Shown here piece after piece: positions 36,739-45,594 of a stretch of DNA of 64,000 nt. Location: positions 62,001-126,000 of the forward strand of contig JBBQAN010000002.1 in the NCBI GenBank assembly GCA_038316385.1, written 5' to 3'. Made by a program: the position numbers and the translations under genes. Numbering within the stretch: the first letter of the stretch is position 1; the number at the start of each line of letters is the position of its first letter. The stretch comes from SZAS-103 sp038316385 (GTDB taxonomy: Bacteria; Pseudomonadota; Gammaproteobacteria; Xanthomonadales; Xanthomonadaceae). The notes under the pieces are model-generated. The model did not search any database. It was given only the letters and a program-made list of their open reading frames with translations, and was not told the DNA's origin.

Positions 36739-37710
36739 ATGAGCATTATTCCGAACTTCTTCATCATTGGTGCCCAAAAGGCTGGGACCACCAATCTCTA
36801 CTATCTGCTGAAGCAGCATCCAGATATCTATTTCCCTGAAATGAAGGAGCCTGGATACTTTTACTGGACTCGGTACCCCGAAGGCGTGCGGTGGCCCAAT
36901 GGCAAGGTCATCAAAGGCGGTGTAAGCGACTGGCAGGAATACCTGCAACTTTATGCTAACGCAGCCAACGCGATGGTGATCGGTGATGCCTCGACGATCT
37001 ATCTTTACGACACGGAGTCCGCGAATGCCATCAAGAACGCCGTCCCGCATGCGAAGATCGTAGCGGTCGTACGTGACCCTGTCGCGCGCGCCTACTCGGC
37101 CTACAACTTCATGCGGCGCAATGGCAAGGAACCCATATCGACGTTTGATGCGGCGCTTGCCCTGGAGCCGGAGAGGATAGCGGGAGGCCTTGCACCGAAC
37201 CTCCACTATGTCAATCGTGGGCTCTATGGCCAACAATTGAGGGCTTGGTACGGAGCATTTCCTCGTGAGCAGATCAGGATTGTCCTGTTTGAGGATCTTG
37301 TCGGAGATCCACTGTCCGTTTGTGCCGAACTTTTCACGTTCCTTGGAGTTGACAGCAGCTTTGTTCCTGATCTGAAATCAGCCGAAGGCATTCACAAGAA
37401 TGCTTCCGGCATTCCGACCGGCAGCATCAACGCAAAGCTGCGATCGTGGATTTGGGGATCGACGCCGGTTTCCGCATTCATGAAAAAATTGCTTCCCTTC
37501 CAACTTAGGGCATGGGTCAGAATCAGCGCTCGACGTGTCATTGGTTCCAGGGGGTTACGCAAGCCCGAGGCGCTCTCGTCCACAAGTCGCCAGCGGTTGC
37601 GGGATAAGTACCGGGACGATATCAGAACACTGGAATCGCTAATGGGCGCACAGCTTCCGGGGTGGATGGTTGATATGGACGATTTGGAAAAACCCCGAGG
37701 TAATGCATAA
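36739..37710 (+). CDS. PAPS-dependent sulfotransferase family protein (3 of 3)
   Basis: A 323-residue sulfotransferase of the heparan-sulfate-like type: 5'-PSB motif NFFIIGAQKAGTTNL at residues 6-20, KEPGYF, and the 3'-phosphate motif VVRDPVARAYSAYNFM, followed by FPREQIRIVLFEDL. It likely adds sulfate ester to sugar hydroxyls using PAPS. ATG 36739 is where family similarity begins; the long upstream extension overlaps the polymerase and is rejected. The next gene starts immediately at the stop (TAA then ATG), indicating a shared transcript. Confidence 0.9.
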   Translation: MSIIPNFFIIGAQKAGTTNLYYLLKQHPDIYFPEMKEPGYFYWTRYPEGVRWPNGKVIKGGVSDWQEYLQLYANAANAMVIGDASTIYLYDTESANAIKNAVPHAKIVAVVRDPVARAYSAYNFMRRNGKEPISTFDAALALEPERIAGGLAPNLHYVNRGLYGQQLRAWYGAFPREQIRIVLFEDLVGDPLSVCAELFTFLGVDSSFVPDLKSAEGIHKNASGIPTGSINAKLRSWIWGSTPVSAFMKKLLPFQLRAWVRISARRVIGSRGLRKPEALSSTSRQRLRDKYRDDIRTLESLMGAQLPGWMVDMDDLEKPRGNA

Positions 37711-38673
37711 ATGAACGTTTCGAAGAAAGTACTGGTCACAGGTGGGCGCGGATTTATCGGCACAAATCTCGTCGGTATGCTCTCACAGACGCGCCCGGTG
37801 CGTGTTTTCGATAGTCTCGAGAGGTGTTCTCCGACGGGCTGGCAAGCGCTGGATGCGGACTTCCTGGAAGGAAACATATTGCATCCTGATCAGCTTTCAG
37901 CAGCACTGGATGGAACTGACGCGATGGTTCACCTCGCGGCATATGGTTCAGTCGTCGAGTCGGTGAGTAACCCGGTGATCAACTTCCAGACCAATGTCAT
38001 CGGAACCTTCAATGTTCTCAACGCCGCAGCGGACGCGGGCATTCGGCGCGTCGTTTTCGCGTCCACTGGCGGCGCCCTGATCGGCGACGCATTGCCGCCC
38101 GTCAACGAAACCTCGCTCCCGAAGCCGATTTCACCGTACGGTGCCAGCAAATTGTGCGGTGAGGCTTATTGCCATGCTTTCGCAAAATCGAGGGGCCTTG
38201 GCGCGGTATGTCTGCGATTCGGCAACGTCTATGGTGCCCACAGCGCGCACAAGAAGGGTGCGGTCACGATGTTCATCAAGGCGCTGATGCTTGATGAACC
38301 CATTGTCATCCACGGGGACGGTTCGGCCTCCCGGGACTATATCCACGTTGACGATCTGTGCAGGGGAATCGGGGCTGCAATCGATGCCCCATTGGTGGGT
38401 GGAGAGGTATTTCATCTGGCATCGGGACGTGAAACGACCGTGCTCGAGTTGGCAAACATATTGCGCACTGTGGCGGGCAAGCCGAAGCATCCCATTGAGT
38501 TCAGGTCCGCGCGAGTAGGAGAAGTCGCACGCAATTTCGCGACGTACGATCGCGCCAGGGACGCCTTGAGCTTCGAACCCAAGCGGAAGCTTGAAGAAGG
38601 AATGGCGGAAACCTGGCAGTGGTTCGTCGAGAATCAGGCCATCGTCTTCTCGGCGAAGACCAGCGACTCATGA
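37711..38673 (+). CDS. NAD-dependent nucleotide-sugar epimerase (UDP-hexose 4-epimerase-like)
   Basis: A 320-residue extended SDR. It has NAD loop VTGGRGFIGTNL, MVHLAAYGS, active-site ASTGG...YGASK with the catalytic Tyr/Lys pair, and the sugar-binding RFGNVYG and SRDYIHVDDL motifs common to GalE/WbpP-type epimerases and related dehydratases. It most likely supplies UDP-galactose or a UDP-N-acetylhexosamine for the repeat unit; substrate is not resolvable. It lies directly between a sulfotransferase and a glycosyltransferase with overlapping or abutting starts. Confidence 0.85.
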   Translation: MNVSKKVLVTGGRGFIGTNLVGMLSQTRPVRVFDSLERCSPTGWQALDADFLEGNILHPDQLSAALDGTDAMVHLAAYGSVVESVSNPVINFQTNVIGTFNVLNAAADAGIRRVVFASTGGALIGDALPPVNETSLPKPISPYGASKLCGEAYCHAFAKSRGLGAVCLRFGNVYGAHSAHKKGAVTMFIKALMLDEPIVIHGDGSASRDYIHVDDLCRGIGAAIDAPLVGGEVFHLASGRETTVLELANILRTVAGKPKHPIEFRSARVGEVARNFATYDRARDALSFEPKRKLEEGMAETWQWFVENQAIVFSAKTSDS

Positions 38674-39899
38674 CTCACGTCTTGAGCATTATTCATTACC
38701 CGATTTTTGGCGGCCCCCATAACCGGAATGCCAGAATTGCGCCTTTGCTGGCAGAAAAAGGCGTCAGGACGACGGTCTTGCTGCCCGACGAACCGGGCAA
38801 TGCCGTGGAGCGACTGCGGAATTCAGGGGTTGACGTCGTGTTGCTGCCGTTGCGGCGCGTTCGTGCGACAAGGAACGTGTCAACACATATTAATCTGATG
38901 CTGGGCTTTCCAGGCCAGGTCAAGGCGATTCGCAAGCTGATACAGCATTTGCAGATCGATATGGTCCAGATCAACGGACTGGTAAATCCCCATGGTGCGA
39001 TCGCCGCGCGAGCATTGGGTGTTCCTGTCGTGTGGCAAGTGCTTGATACCTACACGCCGATGGCTCTTCGCAAATTTCTGGCTCCCGTGGTGCGCCGCTA
39101 CGGGGACGTGGTGATGTGCACAGGCCGACAGGTGGCGGCTGAACATCCGGGAATCGCCGACCGTTCCGAGTGCTTGGTCAACTTCTATCCACCAGTGGAT
39201 GTTGAGCAGTTCAAGCCCGACCTTGCAATGCGTCGCGCGGCCCGAGAGGCTCTGGGCCTGGATGCCTCCGACTTCGTCGCAGGTACGATTGGAAACCTCA
39301 ACTTGCAGAAGGGCCACGACAACTTCATTCACGCAGCCGCGGCGTTGAAGGCGAAGGTTCCAAATGCGAAATTCGTGATTCTGGGATCAGAGCACCAAAA
39401 TCATCGCGTATATATCGATGGCTTGTGGAGGCTGGCTGCCGAACTTGGGCTCGAATATGGACGCGATTTGATGTCGTGTGATCCGACCGGGAGAGTGCAT
39501 GAATTGGCGCAGGCTCTAGACGTGTTCTGGATGACTCCGCGACCCAATTCGGAGGGGATTCCAACTGCCATGGAGGAGGCAATGGCAGTGTGCCTGCCGG
39601 TGGTGAGTTTCGACGTGGGTTCAATCGGAGAGCTGGTCGAACATGACCGCGCGGGTTATTTAGTGGATGGCCAGGATCCGAACGCTGTCGCAGAGTACAC
39701 CGTGCAACATCTACTTGATGCAGATCATCGGGCGAAAATGGGTGTGCTTGGACGCGAATTCATCCTCGCGAATGCCTCGTTGGAAAAATGTGCAGAAACG
39801 CACATCAGGGCGTACGAACTTGCGAGTCGGCTGAGCGAACTGCGTCGAGTGGGCTCGACCGCGACACGTCGAACGCAGCGTGAAACGGAAATCTTCTGA
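38670..39899 (+). CDS. Glycosyltransferase family 4
   Basis: A 409-residue GT-B glycosyltransferase. The N-terminal half has HYPIFGGPHNRNARIAPLL for acceptor binding; the C-terminal GT1/GT4 half carries GTIGNLNLQKGHDNFI, and the donor-site segment with PRPNSEGIPTAMEEAMA (retaining GT4 E-x7-E type). It transfers a sugar to the growing lipid-linked repeat. The ATG overlaps the epimerase stop by four bases and its stop overlaps the next start by one base, so expression is tightly coupled. Confidence 0.9.
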   Translation: MTHVLSIIHYPIFGGPHNRNARIAPLLAEKGVRTTVLLPDEPGNAVERLRNSGVDVVLLPLRRVRATRNVSTHINLMLGFPGQVKAIRKLIQHLQIDMVQINGLVNPHGAIAARALGVPVVWQVLDTYTPMALRKFLAPVVRRYGDVVMCTGRQVAAEHPGIADRSECLVNFYPPVDVEQFKPDLAMRRAAREALGLDASDFVAGTIGNLNLQKGHDNFIHAAAALKAKVPNAKFVILGSEHQNHRVYIDGLWRLAAELGLEYGRDLMSCDPTGRVHELAQALDVFWMTPRPNSEGIPTAMEEAMAVCLPVVSFDVGSIGELVEHDRAGYLVDGQDPNAVAEYTVQHLLDADHRAKMGVLGREFILANASLEKCAETHIRAYELASRLSELRRVGSTATRRTQRETEIF

Positions 39900-40681
39900 T
39901 GAGTGCTGCCGGGAACCTGGCGAAACTGAAGAAGTTGTGCCAAATCGCAGGCAATCGCGCCTATTTGAAAGCGCTGCGTCTGGGCGCAGCCGCCGGAGTG
40001 GAGCATCGCCGCGTGATCCGCGATATGGGCTGCGGGACTGTCGTGGACATCGGCGCCAATCGAGGCCAGTTCGCCCTTGTGGCACGGCACTGCTTTCCGG
40101 CTGCGACGATTTTTTCGTTTGAACCTCTGCAAGCGCCTTCAGACATCTTTCGGCGCGTGTTTGCGGGCGACTCGCGTGTCGAACAATTCCAAAACGCGAT
40201 CGGCCCGACATCGGGGACGGCGATCATCCACGTGTCTCAGCGCGACGACTCGTCATCGCTGCTATCGATTACCGACACGCAGAACCAGTTGTTTCCTGGA
40301 ACGGCCGAAGCGAAAACCGAGATCATCAAGGTTGGGCGATTGAACGATTTCGTATCCGCAGCACGTATCGTGCAGCCCGCGCTGCTAAAGCTGGATGTGC
40401 AGGGTTTCGAGCTTTCGGCGTTGCAAGGCTGCGAAGAGTTGCTTGGATATTTTTCATGGGTCTATGCTGAATGCTCTTTCATCGAGTTGTACGAGAATCA
40501 GGCGCTGGCCCACGAAGTGATCGACTGGCTCCAGACGCGTGGCTTTTCCCTGAAGGGTATTTATAATATGGCCTATGATCGACGGGGCAGGGCGATCCAG
40601 GCGGATTTTCTCTTCAATGCGGTCGCCAGTAACAGGCGTGACGACATTGATTTGTTGAACGAGGGCCAGAAAAGTAGCTGA
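39899..40681 (+). CDS. FkbM family methyltransferase
   Basis: A 260-residue methyltransferase of the FkbM family: VVDIGANRGQFAL (motif I), IFSFEPLQAP, then LLKLDVQGFELSALQG, the diagnostic LD-x-QG-x-E motif, and YAECSFIELYENQ. Such enzymes O-methylate sugars or polyketide hydroxyls. In this locus it would methylate a repeat-unit sugar. It starts on the last base of the preceding glycosyltransferase stop (TGATG), so it is translationally coupled. The 236 bp after it hold no credible gene. Confidence 0.9.
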   Translation: MSAAGNLAKLKKLCQIAGNRAYLKALRLGAAAGVEHRRVIRDMGCGTVVDIGANRGQFALVARHCFPAATIFSFEPLQAPSDIFRRVFAGDSRVEQFQNAIGPTSGTAIIHVSQRDDSSSLLSITDTQNQLFPGTAEAKTEIIKVGRLNDFVSAARIVQPALLKLDVQGFELSALQGCEELLGYFSWVYAECSFIELYENQALAHEVIDWLQTRGFSLKGIYNMAYDRRGRAIQADFLFNAVASNRRDDIDLLNEGQKSS

Positions 40682-40917
40682 AATTCACGCATGGCTGCCA
40701 GTCTGCCGAGGCGGCCACGGTCAAAAGGCCTGTCAGTCCGACTAAAACGTTCCCGGAAACTACGACCAAGCTTGTGGACAGACTTCACTTGTAAGGCAAT
40801 TCAATGGATGCGTGGGGAAAACACCCCGCGTTTGTCTGCGTGCATTTCAAGGAAGGTCGCCTGTCGTGGTGACTATCTGATGAAAAGGCCAGTAACAATA
40901 GGAAATTCCTTGACCAC

Positions 40918-42117
40918 ATGCGAATTCTAGTTCACGACTACTCTGGACATCCCTTTCAAGTGCAGCTGAGCCGTGAGCTGGCGCGCCGAGGGCACCAGTT
41001 ACTGCACCTGTACAACGGTTCGAATCCGACAACGCCCAAGGGCGCCGTAGACAGGCGTCCGGAGGATGCCGGACGTATTGATATTGAGGGCGTCGAACTA
41101 CCGCGGGTTATTGAAAAGTCGTCTTTTCTGGATCGTTGGAAACTCGAACGGCTGTACGGGCGATTGTTGCACAATCGAATTGCTAGCTTCGATCCGGATG
41201 TCGTGATTTGCGCGAATACTCCGCTGGACGCACTTGAGCAAGTGGCAAGCATTTGCAGATCGCGCGGAATCCCCTGGGTTTTCTGGTTACAGGATCTGAT
41301 CGGCGAAGCAACAGATCGAATACTCAAGTCCAAGCTTCCTCTGATTGGAGGGTTGATCGGCGCATATTATCGGAGAATCGAATCGAGGCTGCTAAGAACC
41401 AGTTCCTTCGTCGTGGGCATTACCGAGGATTTTGCACGTGTTGCATCTCTCGCGCATGTTCCGGCAGATCGATATTGCACCATTCCAAACTGGGCACCTC
41501 TGGATGAAATCTTGCCGCGTCCCAAGGATAATCCATGGGCTCGGCAGCATGATTTGACTAACCGATTCGTTTTTCTGTACTCCGGCACCCTTGGATTCAA
41601 GCACAACCCCAAGCTTCTGCTCGAGTTGGCTAGCAGTCTGGACTCCGATTCAGGTGCCTGTGTCGTCGTCAATTCCCAGGGTGAAGTTGCCGATTGGCTG
41701 CGTGCGAAGGCTGTGGAGACCAGGTTGACGAACCTTTACGTCAATCCGTACCAACCGCATGAGGCAATGTCCGATGTTCTGGGCGCAGCGGATGTGCTCG
41801 TAAGCATTCTAGAGCCTGATGCCGGCGTTTTTTCAGTACCATCCAAGGTCTTGTCCTACCATTGTGCAGGGCGTCCGATACTTTTGGCGGTGCCATCGGC
41901 TAATCTGGTGGCGCGTATCGTCACGGAAGAACGTACAGGCAAGGTAGTTGACCCGAACGACCTCCCTGCCTTCGTTGCTGCCGCTCGCGACTTGCAGTCC
42001 GATCGCGAAGGCCGCACCGCCATGTCGGAACGCGCACGTGCGTATGCCGAGCGAACATTCAATATTGTACAGATTGCGAACCGATTCGAACGCATATTGA
42101 TCGACATGGCGCACTAG
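40918..42117 (+). CDS. Glycosyltransferase family 4 (WbuB-like)
   Basis: A 399-residue GT-B glycosyltransferase starting MRILVHDYSGHPFQVQLSREL, the common beginning of WbuB-like GT4 enzymes. It has PWVFWLQDLIGEA in the N-terminal domain and FLYSGTLGFKHNPKLLLELA plus PSKVLSYHCAGRPILLAV in the C-terminal donor-binding domain. It is probably the second sugar-adding enzyme for the repeat. ATG 40918 lies after a 236-bp gap, so it might have its own promoter, although none is obvious. Confidence 0.9.
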   Translation: MRILVHDYSGHPFQVQLSRELARRGHQLLHLYNGSNPTTPKGAVDRRPEDAGRIDIEGVELPRVIEKSSFLDRWKLERLYGRLLHNRIASFDPDVVICANTPLDALEQVASICRSRGIPWVFWLQDLIGEATDRILKSKLPLIGGLIGAYYRRIESRLLRTSSFVVGITEDFARVASLAHVPADRYCTIPNWAPLDEILPRPKDNPWARQHDLTNRFVFLYSGTLGFKHNPKLLLELASSLDSDSGACVVVNSQGEVADWLRAKAVETRLTNLYVNPYQPHEAMSDVLGAADVLVSILEPDAGVFSVPSKVLSYHCAGRPILLAVPSANLVARIVTEERTGKVVDPNDLPAFVAAARDLQSDREGRTAMSERARAYAERTFNIVQIANRFERILIDMAH

Positions 42118-42207
42118 ATAATCAAGATTCTTCATTTTTATGTCACTTCTGTACACTTCTCAATTTCATTGTCATTCAATCTCAACACCCTAATGATGGA
42201 GCATACC

Positions 42208-43182
42208 GTGAGCAAAAGAGTCCTCGTTTGTGGCGCAGGCGGATTTATCGGCAGCCATCTTGTTCGGCGCCTCAGGGCCGAAGGATGCTGGGTACGCGGT
42301 ATCGATCTGAAGTATCCGGAATTCGACGAGACGGCGGCGGATGACTTTATCGTCGGTGATCTCCGCGATCCTTTGGTATGCAGGGCAGCGGTCGATATGC
42401 GGTTCGACGAGGTTTATCAGCTCGCCGCAGACATGGGAGGCGCCGGGTTTGTTTTTACCGGCCTCAATGATGCAGACATCATGCACAACTCGGCCTTGGT
42501 CAACCTCAACGTGCTCGATGCCTGCCATCGCCGCAACGTCAAGCGAATCTTCTATTCGTCGTCTGCGTGCATGTATCCCGAGTACAACCAGCTGGACCCG
42601 GGCAACCCGAAGTGCTCCGAGGATTCCGCATACCCCGCGGCGCCGGACAGCGAGTATGGGTGGGAAAAGCTCTTCAGCGAGCGGATTTATTTTGCCTTTG
42701 GAAGGAATTACGGAATGGAGCCGCGAGTTGCGCGCTACCACAATATCTTCGGTCCGAAGGGTACCTGGGATGGTGGTCGGGAGAAAGCACCAGCGGCCTT
42801 GTGCCGCAAGGTTTGTCAGACTCCAGAAGGCGGCGTCATTGAGGTATGGGGAGATGGCAAGCAGACGCGCTCGTTTCTTTACGTCGATGAATGCGTGGAA
42901 GGAACCATTCGCCTCATGCGATCGGAAAAGTTTGCCGGGCCGGTCAACATAGGTTCCGAGGAGATGATCACGATCAACGATTTTGCGAAAATGGTGATCG
43001 GCATTTCCGGCAAGGAGATAGGCATTCGCAATATTCCCGGCCCGGAAGGCGTACGCGGCCGCAATTCGGACAACCATCTCATTCGCGAAAAACTGGAGTG
43101 GGCACCGTCGCAGCGCCTCGAAACCGGCATGCGCGCGACCTATGCATGGATTGCCGAGCAGGTTGCCGGAGCATCGCGCTGA
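42208..43182 (+). CDS. GDP-mannose 3,5-epimerase-like NAD-dependent epimerase
   Basis: A 324-residue extended SDR strikingly similar to plant GDP-mannose 3',5'-epimerase: GAGGFIGSHLVRRL, the GME-typical AADMGGAGF, SSSACMYPEYNQL with active-site Cys, YGWEKL (Tyr/Lys), RYHNIFGPKGTWDGGREKAPAA, and GPEGVRGRNSDN...LEWAPS near the C-terminus. This enzyme turns GDP-mannose into GDP-L-galactose and GDP-L-gulose. GTG 42208 has GGAG spaced six bases upstream; ATG 42193/42196 have no such site. It is the last gene of the rightward EPS block. GDP-mannose synthesis genes are not in the window. Confidence 0.9.
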   Translation: MSKRVLVCGAGGFIGSHLVRRLRAEGCWVRGIDLKYPEFDETAADDFIVGDLRDPLVCRAAVDMRFDEVYQLAADMGGAGFVFTGLNDADIMHNSALVNLNVLDACHRRNVKRIFYSSSACMYPEYNQLDPGNPKCSEDSAYPAAPDSEYGWEKLFSERIYFAFGRNYGMEPRVARYHNIFGPKGTWDGGREKAPAALCRKVCQTPEGGVIEVWGDGKQTRSFLYVDECVEGTIRLMRSEKFAGPVNIGSEEMITINDFAKMVIGISGKEIGIRNIPGPEGVRGRNSDNHLIREKLEWAPSQRLETGMRATYAWIAEQVAGASR

Positions 43183-43537
43183 CGCGGCGGAGTTTTCTGT
43201 CACCCGGCACCGGTGCGGCAGGGGCGCCCTTCCGTGGCATTTCGCGGCCACGGTAATCCAGGCGTAGGCGAAGATTTAACAATTGGCGAAGTCGCGTGGG
43301 TCGTGGGTGATGTTGTGGATTTTCGTGGTCGCGTCGTGAATGACACCAGCAAGCCAGACGCACGCCGCGCAAATCGCTCGACACATCGCGACTGCGTGCC
43401 GTGGCTGGACACAGGCCATCTGACTCAGAGAAGGAATCGTTCAGACATTATGAACGGTTGCTCCGACACCGACTGGCTTTAGCGCCAGTTGAGCATTCCT
43501 GGAGGCTCGTATGGGCCTCCACTTGCATGGGATGGCA
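43183..43537. other. Intergenic region between convergent epimerase and methyltransferase genes
   Basis: No credible coding sequence. Two hairpins lie near the right end: ACTGGC (43472-43477) with GCCAGT (43484-43489), and TGGAGGC (43500-43506) with GCCTCCA (43515-43521). Neither has a clear T-run; they may still act as transcription stops between converging genes. The rest shows no recognisable element. Confidence 0.5.
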
Positions 43538-44470
43538 TCAGATCTTCGACGCAATAACGATGCACGAAATACTCAGATCGTTGCGAATTGCTCGCTCAAG
43601 TGTCGCGCCAGTGACAGGCAGGAAGTCGGCGCTTTCGATGCGAAATCCCTGATCCTCAACAAAGCGGGTAAATTCAACCGTGGATCGCCACAGGTAGATG
43701 TGATCAGGCGCCGGGCTGTTGATCGGGGCGTTGATGAAGATCCGGCCGCCATGCTTCAGCGCGCTGTGAAGGCTCCTCAGGGCCATGTCCGGGCGCTCGA
43801 GATGTTCAAGCACCTCGCTGATTACGGCCGCATCGAATTCCTCGTGGCGCGACGGAGCCTCAAGCACATCCTGGTGAACGATGAGAATGTCCCGCGTAAC
43901 GCCCAGCTGCGCGAGCGCAGAGCGTGTTTCCCGAATACTTGAGTCGCTGACATCCCAGCCTTCCAACCGGGCTATCTGCGGCGATCGCGACGCGAAGTAT
44001 AGGAAAAAACCATGGCCGGGACCTACCTCAAGGTATGAAGAGTCCTTCGGCAAGCCGGCGAGGAATCTGGTACGGAAAAGATCGAATGCGCGTGCATGGG
44101 GATCCCAGATGATCTGCGATATCAGGATGCCGCGGACGTAGCGCGACATGTAATCCGCATTCGCGTAAATTTCCGCATTGGCCTCGGCGAAGGTCGACAG
44201 CCGATAGCATCCATGTCGTCGGAAATAGATCTCCTCGTTCAAAAATTCCTCGCACATCCATCGATAGTCTTGTGCATACCGCGGAAAATCCTCGCCCATG
44301 CTGGTCAGGGCCAGTGTCGCGAATTCTTCGGTGCGCTGCAGGAATTCGGGATCGTTTCCGGAAAAACGGGACGTGCAATAACGCTCGTGCTCCGGCCACG
44401 CTGCAAGAACGCCGCCGACGATCGTGGTGAGGCTTGGGTACTGTTTCAGTGAGACAGGGACGTTCGTCAT
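43538..44470 (-). CDS. Class I SAM-dependent methyltransferase, opposite strand
   Basis: A 310-residue protein, the only minus-strand gene inside the EPS locus. Its N-terminal third is an unrecognised helical domain. The methyltransferase core begins at YLEVGPGHGFFL (motif I), then GWDVSDSS, and VISEVLEHLERPDMALR...LKHGGRIFINAP typical of type 11/12/23 methyltransferases. It may modify a repeat-unit sugar. Start ATG 44470 (MTNVPV) is chosen; an in-frame codon at 44527 is possible. No good Shine-Dalgarno site is seen for either. It is separated from both neighbours by non-coding DNA, suggesting independent acquisition. Confidence 0.75.
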   Translation of the reverse strand: MTNVPVSLKQYPSLTTIVGGVLAAWPEHERYCTSRFSGNDPEFLQRTEEFATLALTSMGEDFPRYAQDYRWMCEEFLNEEIYFRRHGCYRLSTFAEANAEIYANADYMSRYVRGILISQIIWDPHARAFDLFRTRFLAGLPKDSSYLEVGPGHGFFLYFASRSPQIARLEGWDVSDSSIRETRSALAQLGVTRDILIVHQDVLEAPSRHEEFDAAVISEVLEHLERPDMALRSLHSALKHGGRIFINAPINSPAPDHIYLWRSTVEFTRFVEDQGFRIESADFLPVTGATLERAIRNDLSISCIVIASKI

Positions 44471-45323
44471 GTGCGTTCCGGATGGAGGAGCGAGCGGGAA
44501 GGAAACCTGGTGAACTGTGCGCAACATCGCCGCGACTGCTTTGTCCGCGTGTGAAGCAATTTTACCACTACGGATTCAACAGTGGGACAAGGCAGACTAG
44601 GGCCTGAGATTGTCCTTAGGCTCTGTCGCGATGGAGACTGCATTGGGTTACCGAGTGCAGAGGATCGGGCAGTTTTCGATGGAGAGCAGCGAGAGCGAGA
44701 GCATACGTTGGCTCGCACGTTGAACCTTTGCGTTCGACAATCAATCGCGAGTACAAGTGCAATGCGTGCCAGCAAGCTGCCGCGAACACCGCGATCTGCG
44801 TCCGATCAATCGTGCATAGCTCTGGACAGAAAAACGCTTGCCGCAGCGTTCACGAAAGCTGCTTTGGCTTTCTCCAAAGTACGCACGATTCTTGACTTGA
44901 GGCAGCCAAGTGTAGTTTCATGCCGAGATGTCACTATGGGTGCTGGCGCCATGCTGGACGGCGGCAGTGACACTTGGCTTTTCGAAGGATTCGACACTGC
45001 AATTCGCTCATGAGCGGGGAGCATTCACTGCCAGTTGAGCGGTAAAAGTCATCGTCATTTGTCCAGCAGGAAATGCGCAGGCGCATCGTTGCGCTGCATT
45101 TAAAGATTCGGTGCCATCTTGCATGTTTCGGCCAGCGCGCATTGAAGTGATGTGCTGACGGAACGATGTTGTTGACACCCCCTGCAGAGCAGCGACCTGA
45201 TTGAATTCGGACGGCACTGGCTGCCGCTTGTGGCTAGGTGTTTCGCTCAGCACCAAGACGAAATACATGGCGATGTAGTGAGCGGGTCGGTTCCTGACTG
45301 TACGAGACATACGAGGAAACAGA
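44471..45323. other. Long non-coding stretch between divergent transcription units
   Basis: These 853 bases lie between the minus-strand methyltransferase and the rightward acylation module. Short open frames exist (e.g. 44582-45013) but have no family features and no ribosome-binding site. A TTGACA at 45172-45177 could be a -35 box for the acyl-carrier operon, but no well-spaced -10 follows. No inverted-repeat ends or transposase remnants were recognised. Confidence 0.45.
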
Positions 45324-45566
45324 ATGGAAAAGCAGGACATATACGCCAAGCTCGCTGAAGTATTCCAAGATGTGTTCGATGACGAATCGATCGTAGTTCG
45401 CCCCGACCTGTCGGCCAAAGATGTAGATGAGTGGGACAGCCTTGCCCATATCCGCCTGATGTTGACAGTCGAGAAAGCCTTCGGCATCGAGTTCTCGAAT
45501 TCCGAGATCGGCAAACTCAAGAATGTGGGCGAACTTGCCGAACTGGTTCGTTCCAAAACGAGTTGA
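45324..45566 (+). CDS. Acyl carrier protein
   Basis: An 80-residue carrier protein. The phosphopantetheine attachment site is Ser39 in D-E-W-D-S-L-A-H, followed by the recognition helix and FGIEFSNSEIGKLKNVGEL, typical of stand-alone ACPs in polysaccharide and secondary-metabolite clusters. Start ATG 45324 has AGGAAACAG upstream, a strong site. It lies 28 bp before an FkbH-like gene, the enzyme family known to load a glyceryl unit onto ACPs, and heads a four-gene module ending in an MBOAT acyltransferase. It most likely carries the acyl donor used to decorate the EPS. Confidence 0.93.
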   Translation: MEKQDIYAKLAEVFQDVFDDESIVVRPDLSAKDVDEWDSLAHIRLMLTVEKAFGIEFSNSEIGKLKNVGELAELVRSKTS

Positions 45567-45594
45567 CCTTTGACGCCATGTGCTTCCCAGACTC

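Noticed and set aside
40691..40930. A 79-codon open frame between FkbM and the second GT4
   Set aside because: It is very basic, lacks motifs and overlaps the GT4 start; probably chance.
43213..43482. An 89-codon open frame after the GME-like gene
   Set aside because: No homology features or start signal were seen; it may be decayed sequence but I cannot support a pseudogene call.
44582..45013. A 143-codon open frame in the gap before the ACP gene
   Set aside because: There is no ribosome-binding site, no recognisable domain and low-complexity basic composition; treated as non-coding.
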